Assembly (NCBI GenBank): GCA_900549085.1 | Contig: URMO01000009.1 | Span: 1-42,788 of the forward strand | From: an uncultured Collinsella sp. | Lineage (GTDB): Bacteria > Actinomycetota > Coriobacteriia > Coriobacteriales > Coriobacteriaceae | DNA: 42,788 nt | Direction of reading: 5' to 3' | Part shown: positions 24,797 through 32,387 of the stretch, one piece after another | How positions within the stretch are numbered: the stretch's first letter is position 1 | How the letters are laid out: each line of letters opens with the position of its first letter | Made by a program: the position numbers and the translations under genes | The notes under the pieces: generated by a model | Databases searched by the model: none | Told to the model about the DNA's origin: nothing | The model's input: the letters and a program-made list of their open reading frames with translations, nothing else

Positions 24797-25945
24797 CTAG
24801 TTAGAGCTGGGCAGCGTGGCAGGGGCCTCGGCGCCGAGCTTTTTGCCAAAGGCTTCGAGCAGGCGGCTCGCCACGAGCGTCAGGATCAGGTAGACCACGA
24901 GCGCCACGCAGTAGACTTCCATCTGGCGATAGTACACACCGGCGACGGTGGTGGTGGCGTACATGAGGTCGAACACGCCGATAACCGAGAGCACCGACGA
25001 ATCCTTGATGTTGATGATGAGCTCGTTGGTGAGCGCCGGAATCGCGTTTTTGATGCCCTGGGGGAACACGACTTTGCGCATGGCCTGCCACTGCGACAGA
25101 CCCAGCGAGCGCGCTGCCTCGGCCTGGCCGGGATCGATGGACTCGATGCCGCCGCGCAGGACCTCCATCATGTAGGCGGTGGAGTTGAGCGAGATAGTAA
25201 CGAGGCCGGCGGTGAAGGTGCTCCAAATCTGGTTGGCCTGGGCGGTCTCAAAGCCCATGCCACGCAAAACGGTGAAGCCCGCGTAATAGATGAGCAGACC
25301 CTGGACCATCATGGGCGTGCCGCGCACGATGGTAGAGTAGACGGTCGCAAAGCCGCGGCCGATACTCTTAAAGAAGCGCGTGAGGTCGTTATCCACGCGG
25401 TCGAACGTCTGAATGCGCAGGAACACAAAGAGCAGCGCCAGGAAGAATGCGATGACGGTGCCGAAGGTCGCGAGCGCGATGGTGATCTCGACGCCGCGGA
25501 TGAAGAAGTCGCCGCTCTTGTAGGTCATGTAGACCAGGCTCGACAAAAAGTCGCTGGGGTTGGAGTCCGAGACAATGCTCACCTGCACCAGATCGATAAA
25601 CGACATGACGCAGCGGTCGACAAAGAAGATCGCCGCAATAGCAACGACGACGTAGCTGCCCAAGCGTGCGCCGCGACGGAAACGCTCGGATGCGAACGGC
25701 GACGTTTCGCGATAGTCGCTCCAGTGCATGAGCTTGGTGACCAGCGCCGCCGCCGACACGACGAGCCAGGCCCAAAGAATCGCCCAAAGGCAGTCCTGGA
25801 AAATGCTGGTGGGCGCCAAGAAGCTCAGCGGCGTGGGGTTACGTTGGCTAAACGCCAGGCCGAGCGCCGCGATAACACTCGTGCCCAGATATACATAGCG
25901 ATGGTCGGCCTTGATAAAGGAGGCCAGACGATTGATGGTTTTCAT
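24797..25945 (-). CDS. Polar amino acid ABC transporter, permease with extended N-terminus
   Basis: The C-terminal 220 residues are a HisM/GlnP-type permease: GVEITIALATFGTVIAFFLALL at the start, IVRGTPMMVQ, and the ATPase-docking EAA loop EAARSLGLSQWQAMRKVVFPQ. The N-terminal 150 residues add about three membrane helices (near 18-32, 53-70 and 95-112) and a loop, not found in short family members; the total is 382 residues. One permease gene implies a homodimer, or a partner elsewhere. It is nine bases after the binding-protein gene. Confidence 0.94.
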   Translation of the reverse strand: MKTINRLASFIKADHRYVYLGTSVIAALGLAFSQRNPTPLSFLAPTSIFQDCLWAILWAWLVVSAAALVTKLMHWSDYRETSPFASERFRRGARLGSYVVVAIAAIFFVDRCVMSFIDLVQVSIVSDSNPSDFLSSLVYMTYKSGDFFIRGVEITIALATFGTVIAFFLALLFVFLRIQTFDRVDNDLTRFFKSIGRGFATVYSTIVRGTPMMVQGLLIYYAGFTVLRGMGFETAQANQIWSTFTAGLVTISLNSTAYMMEVLRGGIESIDPGQAEAARSLGLSQWQAMRKVVFPQGIKNAIPALTNELIINIKDSSVLSVIGVFDLMYATTTVAGVYYRQMEVYCVALVVYLILTLVASRLLEAFGKKLGAEAPATLPSSN

Positions 25946-25954
25946 GCTGCCTCC

Positions 25955-26881
25955 CTATGCCGGCTGACGGTCAAGGCACGCGTCCCACATTTGGTCGCGC
26001 TCCTCTTGGCTAATGCCCTTGAGCGTCTTATCGATGAGCTTAAGCAGTTTGTCCGAGCCCTTGCGGCAACCGACATTTGCCGCGACCTCCTGCTTAAAGC
26101 CCTCGCCCTCGGCAAAATGAATCGGCACGATACCCGGGTTTTGGGCCATATAGCCCTTCTCGTTCTCGGTGTTGTAGGTCACGGCGTCGCACGTGCCCTG
26201 CAGCAGGTTCGAAAACACCGTGGGAACCGAATCGACCGGGTTCTTGTGGACAACGCCCGGGATCTCGTCGATGACGGTGTCGAGCATGGTGTCCTTTTGG
26301 CCGAGTACCGTGGCACCGCTAAAGTCGCTGAGCTTAGTGGCGTTTTGGTAGGGGGAACCCTCTTTTACGAACAGGCCAAAGTAGCCAATGAAGTACGGGT
26401 CGGAAAAACCGACGGACTCCTCGCGCTCGGGCGTGGCGCTCATGCCGGCGATGATGAGGTCGATCTGGCCGTTGTTGAGCGAATCGATAAGGCCCGAGAA
26501 GCTCTGCTTGACGGCAACGGGCTCGCCACCGAGGGCCTTGCAGACGATCTTGGCGATCTGCACGTCGTAGCCATCGGCATAGGCGCCCTGCACGTTGTCG
26601 ATGGGGATGGTGTATTCACTGGCTTCGGAAACCTGCCAGTTGTACGGGGCGTAGGCCGCCTCCATGCCAATGCGGATCTTGTCCTTGCCGATCACGGAAT
26701 CGGACAGGTCGTCGCGACCGCCACCCGTCGTGAGCTGAACCACCTTGAGCGTGGACGGGCGCTGACAGCCGGCGAGCGCGCCGGCGACGACGGAAGCGCT
26801 CGCAGCGAGAGCGCTACCCAAAAAGATGCGACGGCTGCATACCGGCTGGGTCTGCATGCCGCGCTGTTGGGGAGAATGCAT
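25955..26881 (-). CDS. Polar amino acid ABC transporter, substrate-binding lipoprotein (possible Tat export)
   Basis: A 308-residue family 3 binding protein. The signal segment has a twin-arginine-like SRRIFLGSAL (Arg17-Arg18) and a lipobox LAGC with Cys39 to be lipidated, so it is probably a surface lipoprotein, perhaps Tat-exported. The mature part has IRIGMEAAYAPYNW, GYDVQIAKIVCKALGGE and the clear DLIIAGMSATPEREESVGFSDPYF segments of amino-acid-binding proteins. The ATG has GGGAAGG six bases upstream; a longer frame to 27097 runs through repeat DNA and is rejected. It is the first gene of the importer operon. Confidence 0.95.
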   Translation of the reverse strand: MHSPQQRGMQTQPVCSRRIFLGSALAASASVVAGALAGCQRPSTLKVVQLTTGGGRDDLSDSVIGKDKIRIGMEAAYAPYNWQVSEASEYTIPIDNVQGAYADGYDVQIAKIVCKALGGEPVAVKQSFSGLIDSLNNGQIDLIIAGMSATPEREESVGFSDPYFIGYFGLFVKEGSPYQNATKLSDFSGATVLGQKDTMLDTVIDEIPGVVHKNPVDSVPTVFSNLLQGTCDAVTYNTENEKGYMAQNPGIVPIHFAEGEGFKQEVAANVGCRKGSDKLLKLIDKTLKGISQEERDQMWDACLDRQPA

Positions 26882-26892
26882 AATCTGCCTTC

Positions 26893-26924
26893 CCTGTTGA
26901 ATCGTATGCTGACGACTTAACAGG
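26893..26924 (-). promoter_or_regulatory. Inverted repeat just upstream of the binding-protein ribosome-binding site
   Basis: On the minus strand CCTGTTAAGTCGT and ACGATTCAACAGG (11 of 13 pairs) flank a 6-base loop and end next to the GGGAAGG site. It could be an operator or an RNA hairpin affecting translation of the importer. Confidence 0.4.
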
Positions 26925-26977
26925 ATACGCCAGCGACCAGCAGCGCAGCACAAGCTCGAAAAATTAATAGACACACG

Positions 26978-27000
26978 GTAGTCATTGGGAACGTCGATGT
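26978..27000. repeat. Partial family C end
   Basis: GTAGTCATTGGGAACGTC matches the outer end of the family C element at 20823 (TAGTCATTGGGGACGTT), but no inverted partner follows. It sits just left of the long hairpin copy 2. Confidence 0.5.
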
Positions 27001-27011
27001 TTTGACAATGC

Positions 27012-27122
27012 CAGCGAGCGCCACCCAGAGCGAACAAGTTGGCATGAAAAAGGCACGGCATAGACCTTCTGGTCATGCCGTGCCTTTTGAATGACAAATT
27101 GTCGCTCTGGGTGGCGCGCAGC
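27012..27122. repeat. Long hairpin repeat, family A, copy 2
   Basis: Same structure as 5330-5442: GCGCCACCCAGAGCGAACAA...GGCACGGCATAGACC, a TTCT loop, then GGTCATGCCGTGCC...GTCGCTCTGGGTGGCGC. Relative to copy 1, GCAGGGCAT/ATGCCCTGC became GCACGGCAT/ATGCCGTGC: both arms changed together, so pairing is kept. Confidence 0.85.
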
Positions 27123-27158
27123 GTCGACCGGTCCGCCGTTCGTCAGAACGGCGGAACC
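27116..27158 (-). repeat. Family B hairpin after the aldose-1-epimerase gene
   Basis: Begins one base after the TAG stop on the minus strand: GGTTCCGCCGTTC-TGAC-GAACGGCGGACC, then GGTCGACGCTGCGC. Compared with the second unit after prfA the stem is the same and the loop differs (TGAC for TACC). Confidence 0.85.
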
Positions 27159-27159
27159 T

Positions 27160-28053
27160 CTAGAGCAAAGTGACGCTAAAGCTGCGGACGTCCGTCTCGC
27201 CCGGCGCCAGCGTAATGGTGTTGACCTTGTGCTCAAAGACGTCGTCCTCGGTGTCCATGGTGGTGTGACCGGTCCAGGGCTCGAGCGCCACAAACGGGGC
27301 GTCGTTGGCGGCAGACCACACGCCGATGTACTTAAAGCCCTCAAAGTCGATCTTGACGCCGTGGCCCGACTTGCGGCCACGCAGCGTGAGCGTGGAGCCC
27401 GGGGTATCGGTGAACATGATGGCATCGTTATCGAAGCTGCGGTGCGTGATGGGCAGCACGTCCGAGTTATCGGGAGCCTTGTAGCTGCCCTCGAACGTCA
27501 TGAGGCCATCGGGCGTGATGATGGGGGCCTCATTGGTCCAAGCCTCGGTAAATGCCAGCTCGTAATCCTCGAACGTCTCGTCCTCGGCAGCGGGGGCGGG
27601 CACGTTAAATGCAGGGTGACCGCCCATCGAGAACGGCAGGTCCACGTCGCCGGTGTTGGTGACGGCAAAGGTCTGCGTGAGCGTGGCGTCGCCGGTTAGG
27701 GCATAGGTCATGTTGAGCTTAAAGTGGAAGGGGAAAGCCTTGAGCGACTCAGGCGTGTCGGTGATCTCGTAGGTGACGGACGAGCCGTCCTCGGAGACCT
27801 CGACCAGCTTGTGCTCGACGATGCGCGCGAGGCCGTGGCGCGGCATCTCGCAGGCGCCAGCCGCAGACGTCGCCGTGTTGTTGCGCAGTGAGCCCACGAT
27901 GGGGAACAGGATGGGCGCGTGCTTGCCCCAAAAGGCGGGGTCACCCTGCCACAGATACTCGTTGCCGTTGAGAGCAAGGCTCGTGAGCTGGGCACCCATG
28001 GAATCGATGGCCGCGGTAAGGCCGCCGCGCTTGATGGTAGTGACGGTGGACAT
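27160..28053 (-). CDS. Aldose 1-epimerase family protein (LacX-like)
   Basis: A 297-residue beta-sandwich of the galactose mutarotase superfamily. NEYLWQGDPAFWGKHAPILFPIVGSLRNN matches the LacX-like branch, with the substrate-binding His in MPRHGLAR (73) and GGHPAFNVP (146) and a Glu in VALEPWTGH near the C-terminus. Members interconvert sugar anomers; the sugar is unknown. The ATG has GGAGGA seven bases upstream. It appears to stand alone, with the unknown gene 80 bases upstream on the same strand. Confidence 0.92.
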   Translation of the reverse strand: MSTVTTIKRGGLTAAIDSMGAQLTSLALNGNEYLWQGDPAFWGKHAPILFPIVGSLRNNTATSAAGACEMPRHGLARIVEHKLVEVSEDGSSVTYEITDTPESLKAFPFHFKLNMTYALTGDATLTQTFAVTNTGDVDLPFSMGGHPAFNVPAPAAEDETFEDYELAFTEAWTNEAPIITPDGLMTFEGSYKAPDNSDVLPITHRSFDNDAIMFTDTPGSTLTLRGRKSGHGVKIDFEGFKYIGVWSAANDAPFVALEPWTGHTTMDTEDDVFEHKVNTITLAPGETDVRSFSVTLL

Positions 28054-28132
28054 GCTACTTCCTCCAAAAGTAAACAATAGTGTCGAGGGCTATTGTCCCA
28101 CTCTTGGCGGCAAGGAGAAGCGGCAGGCGCAG

Positions 28133-28999
28133 TTATTGAGCGATTGCGTAAAGGTCGAATCCGCCCTGCGGCGTGCTGTCGACCGTATCGGGCGCCTGCG
28201 AGTTAAAGCTCACGGGAACCATGCGCTTTGAGGCGCGGAATCGCGTGCCATCGGTGGCGACGGGCGGCTCGTCGACCGTGAGCTCGTAGTCGCCGGGCTT
28301 GAGTTCGATGCCGTCGCCAGCGGAGTTGACATATTGATACTCGTCGATCGCCTGCCCCCTGAGTGTGCGGCCCACGATATGGATGAGCATTTGGCTGTCG
28401 CCGCGGGCGGTGTCCCATGTCGCACCGTCCTTGACCTCGACCGACACATGCACCGAGCGCGTGCGGCTGAGTGATTGCTCCACGGACATCTCGACCTTGG
28501 CGGCATCTTTGCGCTGTTGCTCCACATGGCTCCAGACATTTCCGATCGCCGAGCAAGCTATGACGCCGGCCATGAAGGCGATGAGGATGGGACCGAGCGG
28601 AGAGCGGCGGGCCGCGTCTTCCTCACGAGCTAGGTTGGGGCGATGCGTGGGGGCGGGCGCCTGGGCACCCTGCGCGGGCACGTCGAGAATGCTGAAAGAT
28701 GCCGTACTGCCGGGATCGATGTTATGGCGCGGCTGCGGGGTCTTGGCCGGCGAGATGGACATGTCCGCCGGCTCACTCAGCGTGGCCGTGGCATCGGCCT
28801 TAGCCTCGTCGGCCTCGGCCTGAGCCCAGGCCTGTTCAAAGGTTAGGGGTTCGGCGGAGTCGGAAGCGGCGTCCGTCTCGACGGCATCGTTTCCGGTCTC
28901 GTCCTCGTCGCTCGACACGTCACGCGGCGCGGGCTCGTCCCACTCCTCGTCCGGAGCCTCGCCCTCGCTATACCACCATTCAAAGTTATCGATATCCAT
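28133..28999 (-). CDS. Membrane-anchored protein of unknown function
   Basis: I do not recognise this 288-residue protein. Residues 1-130 are very acidic and of low complexity (EWWYSEGEAPDEEWDE, many Glu/Asp/Ala), probably disordered in the cytoplasm. One membrane helix follows (about 136-156, GPILIAFMAGVIACSAIGNVW), then an outside domain of 130 residues with beta-rich sequence (VHVSVEVKDGATWDT, LKPGDYELTVDEPP). The PGDYELTV segment recalls small Ig-like or PEGA-type repeats, but that is weak. It is divergent from the MFS gene across a repeat-filled gap. Confidence 0.85.
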   Translation of the reverse strand: MDIDNFEWWYSEGEAPDEEWDEPAPRDVSSDEDETGNDAVETDAASDSAEPLTFEQAWAQAEADEAKADATATLSEPADMSISPAKTPQPRHNIDPGSTASFSILDVPAQGAQAPAPTHRPNLAREEDAARRSPLGPILIAFMAGVIACSAIGNVWSHVEQQRKDAAKVEMSVEQSLSRTRSVHVSVEVKDGATWDTARGDSQMLIHIVGRTLRGQAIDEYQYVNSAGDGIELKPGDYELTVDEPPVATDGTRFRASKRMVPVSFNSQAPDTVDSTPQGGFDLYAIAQ

Positions 29000-29084
29000 A
29001 CGGGGCGCCCCTTAGGCCTCGCAAATAAACACTTGCTAGCCTTATACCCCCAGACGGCACTGGAGCTCGCCGGCACAGACAGGA

Positions 29085-29149
29085 AAACCGTCACAACATT
29101 CGACGCTTTTCCTCGTTTTCGAGATTTTCACCGAATGTTGTGACGGTTT
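29085..29149. repeat. Palindrome with perfect 18-bp arms
   Basis: AAACCGTCACAACATTCG and CGAATGTTGTGACGGTTT flank a 29-base interior that itself holds a CTCG-tttt-CGAG mini-hairpin. It lies in the 260-bp divergent gap between the unknown membrane protein and the MFS gene. Confidence 0.8.
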
Positions 29150-29169
29150 GGGCGACTGGCTGGCAGCGC

Positions 29170-29202
29170 AATGCGACAAAGGGACTGTCTCTTTGTCGCA
29201 TT
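29170..29202. repeat. Family E palindrome with perfect 12-bp arms
   Basis: AATGCGACAAAG-GGACTGTCT-CTTTGTCGCATT. A degraded copy lies at 22475-22501. The outer bases AATGCGACA recur once more at 29237-29245, just before the MFS ribosome-binding site. Confidence 0.8.
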
Positions 29203-29259
29203 CTGTTAGAGTTGCAGGGATTGAATCCCGCTTATTAATGCGACATTGGAGTGACAACC

Positions 29260-30513
29260 TTGACCGCCGCAACCACGCCTAAAAGTAAGTCAACCGCTGC
29301 CGCGCTTTCACCTGCGCGCACCAATCTTTGCCTGGCGCTGCTCGTGTTGTTAGGCTTTTCGCTCGGCTGCTCGGAGTTCGTGGTCATCGGCATCGAGAGC
29401 GACCTGGCGACGGAGCTCGGCATCTCGCTTGCCACCGCGGGCCAGCTCATCAGCGTGTTTGCGCTTGTCTACGCCATCGCAACGCCGGTGCTTGCGCTCA
29501 GCACGGGACGTTTTCGCCGCTACCAGCTGCTCGTGTGCTACAGCATCGTCTTTGTGCTCGGCAACCTGGTCATGGCGTTGGCGCCCAACTTCCAGGTGCT
29601 GTTCATCTCGCGCATCATCCTGGGCTCCGTCTCGGGCGCACTGCTCGCCGTGGGTGTGACGTACATCCCCGAGCTTCTGTCCCCGCAGCAAACTTCGCTT
29701 GCCATCTCGGTGGTATATGGTGCGTTTTCCGTGGCAATGGTCTTTGTAACCTCGATTGGCAAGTTTGTGGCCGACACGCTCGACTGGCACGTGGCCATGT
29801 ACGGCACGCTGACCTTTGCCGTTTTGATCTGCGGAGCGCTCGTGGCGTTTATGCCTCGCGCCGGGCAGACCGATGAGCCCGCCACCTTCCGCGAGCAGGC
29901 GGGGCTACTACGCGAGCCGAGTATCATTACCGGCATGCTCATCTTTTTGTTTGGCGTGGGGTCGGTCTACGTTTTCTACGGCTACGTGACGCCTTATCTT
30001 GAGCAGGTGCTGGGCATGGGCACGGTCGAAGCCAGCACCACGCTCATGGCCTATGGCGTGTTCTGCCTGATCTCGAACATCCTGGGCGGATGGATCGATG
30101 CGCGCTTTGGCATGAAGGCGCTGCTTGTGACGTTTGTGCTGCAGGCTGCGGCATTACTCGGGCTGTTTGCTGTGGGCGGCACCATGCCGCTCGCGCTGGT
30201 CTTTGTCTTTAGCTTGGCGCTGCTCATGTACCTGTTCTCGGTGTCGTGCATCACGCACTTTATGGACGTGGCGCGCAGCCGCCATCCCAAGTCGATGGTA
30301 CTCGCAAGTTCAGTTGAGCCCATGGCGTTTAACGTCGGCATTTCGTTTGGCACCGCAGTGGGCGGCGCCGTGGTAAGCAGCGTTGGCATTGCGTACGTGG
30401 GCGCGGTTGGTGCCGCGTTCTCGCTTGTAGCCTGGGCGCTCACACTGGTAACGATCAAGCTGGCTCGTTGGGAGCGTCGCCGCCAATCAACACAGCCCTC
30501 GATGCGGGCATAG
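29260..30513 (+). CDS. MFS transporter (DHA1/AraJ-like)
   Basis: A 417-residue permease with 12 hydrophobic segments. The family motif between helices 2 and 3 is seen as TGRFRRYQLL, and the first helix has FSLGCSEFVVIGIESDLATELGIS, typical of AraJ/NepI/SotB-like sugar or drug efflux proteins. The substrate is unknown. I start at a TTG because GGAG lies eight bases upstream; a GTG at 29251 three codons earlier overlaps that site. Both starts leave the membrane domain intact. It is transcribed alone and ends 230 bp from the convergent PTS gene. Confidence 0.92.
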   Translation: MTAATTPKSKSTAAALSPARTNLCLALLVLLGFSLGCSEFVVIGIESDLATELGISLATAGQLISVFALVYAIATPVLALSTGRFRRYQLLVCYSIVFVLGNLVMALAPNFQVLFISRIILGSVSGALLAVGVTYIPELLSPQQTSLAISVVYGAFSVAMVFVTSIGKFVADTLDWHVAMYGTLTFAVLICGALVAFMPRAGQTDEPATFREQAGLLREPSIITGMLIFLFGVGSVYVFYGYVTPYLEQVLGMGTVEASTTLMAYGVFCLISNILGGWIDARFGMKALLVTFVLQAAALLGLFAVGGTMPLALVFVFSLALLMYLFSVSCITHFMDVARSRHPKSMVLASSVEPMAFNVGISFGTAVGGAVVSSVGIAYVGAVGAAFSLVAWALTLVTIKLARWERRRQSTQPSMRA

Positions 30514-30603
30514 GGGCGAACACAGCCCAAGGTGGCGAGCAACCGGTGAAAACCGCCCAATATGAGTATGTTTATCCGCCTGGAAGCTTCAGCAGTGCAA
30601 TTT

Positions 30604-30654
30604 CGTGTACTTCAGATACACGCTTTTCTACGATTTCGTGTATTTCAAGTACAC
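30604..30654. repeat. Two direct copies of a GTGTA(N7)TACAC palindrome
   Basis: CGTGTA-CTTCAGA-TACACG (30604-30622) and GTGTA-TTTCAAG-TACAC (30638-30654), each preceded by TTTC. They lie between two convergent gene ends, so an operator role is less likely than an RNA hairpin or repeat. Confidence 0.55.
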
Positions 30655-30676
30655 AAAATACGCGTGGGGTAACTCA

Positions 30677-30711
30677 AAGGCGGCGACAGACGCATTGTCT
30701 GCCGCCGCCTT
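30677..30711. terminator. Terminator of the alpha-glucoside PTS operon (possibly bidirectional)
   Basis: AAGGCGGCGACAGAC and GTCTGCCGCCGCCTT (one mismatch, 5-base loop) form a strong stem between the convergent MFS and PTS genes. The T runs on either side are short. Confidence 0.7.
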
Positions 30712-30742
30712 CTACACCGGATTTTATAGATATGTGGGGCGT

Positions 30743-32305
30743 TTACTCCATGCCCAGCAGCTCGCGCATCTGAGTTGCGTAGTTAGATGCCATGTTGCCG
30801 TAGACAATCTGCACGCCGCCGTTAACATGCACGATGCCACGCGCTTCGAGCTTTTCGGTAAACTCGGCGTCATCAACCACCTTGTCACAGTCATTGAGCT
30901 GGATGCGCAGACGGGTGAAGCAGGCCTCGACAGACTTAATGTTGTTGTCGCCGCCCACCGCCTCAACGATGGCGGGAATGAGGTCGCTGATCACGGTCTT
31001 GGGAGCCTTTTCGGCCTCATCGTCAGACTCTTCCTCGCGGCCGGGGGTCTTAAGGCCCTTCTTAAGAATGATGAACTTGAAGACGAAGTAGTACGCCACG
31101 AAGTAGATGGGGCCGAGGAACAGGATAACCTGCCAGTTGGAGCCCTTGGCTGCACCCATAATGCCGTTAAAGATCAACGACAAGAGCGGGCCGCCGAAGG
31201 ACGCGGAACCGGCCACGTTGAACTGCAGGATATAGGTCAGCGCATAGGCAAGACCGGCCATGAGGGCGTGGAACACGTAGAGGATGGGCGCGATAAACAG
31301 GAAGGAGTACTCGAGCGGCTCGGTAATGCCGGAGAGGATGCAAGGCACCACGATGGCGATCATGAGCGCTGCGGTCTTCTTCTTGTTCTTGGGAAGCGCC
31401 GTCTTGTAGAAGGCGAGTGCAGCGCCGGGCAAGCCGAACATGGCGAAGATAACCTTACCGTTCATGACAAAACGGCTGACCTCGATGTTAAACGGCGTGC
31501 TGGGAGAGCCCAGGATCGCGTTGTAGATATTGATAGCGCCCTGAACAGTCTGGCCGTCGATGGTCTCGACGCCACCGAGCGACGTGAAGAAGAACGGCAA
31601 ATAGACAAAGTGATGCAGGCCAAAGGGCAGGAGCATGCGCTCGCCGGCGCCGTAGACAAATGCACCAAAGGCACCCGTAGTCTTGATGAACTCGGACAGC
31701 GCACCGAGAGCGTTCTGAATAAACGGGAAAACAAAGGACATGACCAATGCGAGGATGCTGCATGAGAGCAGCGTCACCGCCGGAATAAAGCGCGTGCCGT
31801 TGAAGATGGAGAACACGGCAGGCAGCTCAATCTTGTAGTAACGGTTATGCAACCATGCGACGATTGCACCCACCAGAAGACCGCCGATAACGCCAGTGTC
31901 GAGCGTGGTGATACCGAGGATCGTGCTCTGGCCCGTCGTAAGATTCGCGGGATCGATAACGCCAGTCGCCGTAAGGAACGTGCCCATCACGGAGTTCATG
32001 CACATGTAGCCCAAAAAGCCACAAAGCGCCGCGGTAGCCTTCTCGGACTTGGCGAAGCCATAGGCGAGACAAATCGAGAAGATAACCGGGATGTTGTTCA
32101 TAACGATGCCGGCTGCAGCCTTAAGAATCGAAAAGAAAATCGCAAAGCCCGGAGCAGCCAGCCAGGGAACGGCCGCCGTAAGGGTGGGGCTGGTAAAGGC
32201 ATTACCAAAGCCCTGAAGGATGCCGGCGATTGGCAGGATCAGGACAGGCGTCATGAGGACTTTGCCCAGGCGCTGGAACTTTGCCAGCAGCTCATCTTTG
32301 TTCAT
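30743..32305 (-). CDS. PTS alpha-glucoside-type transporter subunit IICB
   Basis: A 520-residue sugar permease/phosphotransferase. Residues 1-415 form the IIC membrane domain with the conserved GITEPLE (326-332) and SIFNGTRFIPAVT. Residues 435-520 form the IIB domain, whose phosphorylated Cys462 lies in SVEACFTRLRIQL. There is no IIA domain, so it must use a separate glucose-type IIA encoded elsewhere. The MalX/GlvC/AglA-type IIC and the adjacent GH4 enzyme point to maltose or another alpha-glucoside. It follows the GH4 gene by 82 bases, with a hairpin in between. Confidence 0.94.
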   Translation of the reverse strand: MNKDELLAKFQRLGKVLMTPVLILPIAGILQGFGNAFTSPTLTAAVPWLAAPGFAIFFSILKAAAGIVMNNIPVIFSICLAYGFAKSEKATAALCGFLGYMCMNSVMGTFLTATGVIDPANLTTGQSTILGITTLDTGVIGGLLVGAIVAWLHNRYYKIELPAVFSIFNGTRFIPAVTLLSCSILALVMSFVFPFIQNALGALSEFIKTTGAFGAFVYGAGERMLLPFGLHHFVYLPFFFTSLGGVETIDGQTVQGAINIYNAILGSPSTPFNIEVSRFVMNGKVIFAMFGLPGAALAFYKTALPKNKKKTAALMIAIVVPCILSGITEPLEYSFLFIAPILYVFHALMAGLAYALTYILQFNVAGSASFGGPLLSLIFNGIMGAAKGSNWQVILFLGPIYFVAYYFVFKFIILKKGLKTPGREEESDDEAEKAPKTVISDLIPAIVEAVGGDNNIKSVEACFTRLRIQLNDCDKVVDDAEFTEKLEARGIVHVNGGVQIVYGNMASNYATQMRELLGME

Positions 32306-32327
32306 GGGATACCCCTCTTAAAGAAAC

Positions 32328-32358
32328 GGGGCGTGCAGCTCTACAGCCCACACGCCCC
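32328..32358 (-). terminator. Hairpin between the GH4 and PTS genes
   Basis: On the minus strand GGGGCGTG pairs with CACGCCCC, followed by GTTTCTTT and then the PTS ribosome-binding site. Partial termination or 3' protection of the upstream message would lower PTS relative to the hydrolase. Confidence 0.6.
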
Positions 32359-32387
32359 ATAACAGTTATCAAGCGCTATGGAACTAG

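Noticed and set aside
24548..26920. A 790-codon open frame on the plus strand across the amino-acid importer genes
   Set aside because: It is antisense to three clearly recognisable genes. In this high-GC DNA the antisense of coding frames often lacks stops. Its translation shows no domain and is rich in Arg/His/Val/Asp.
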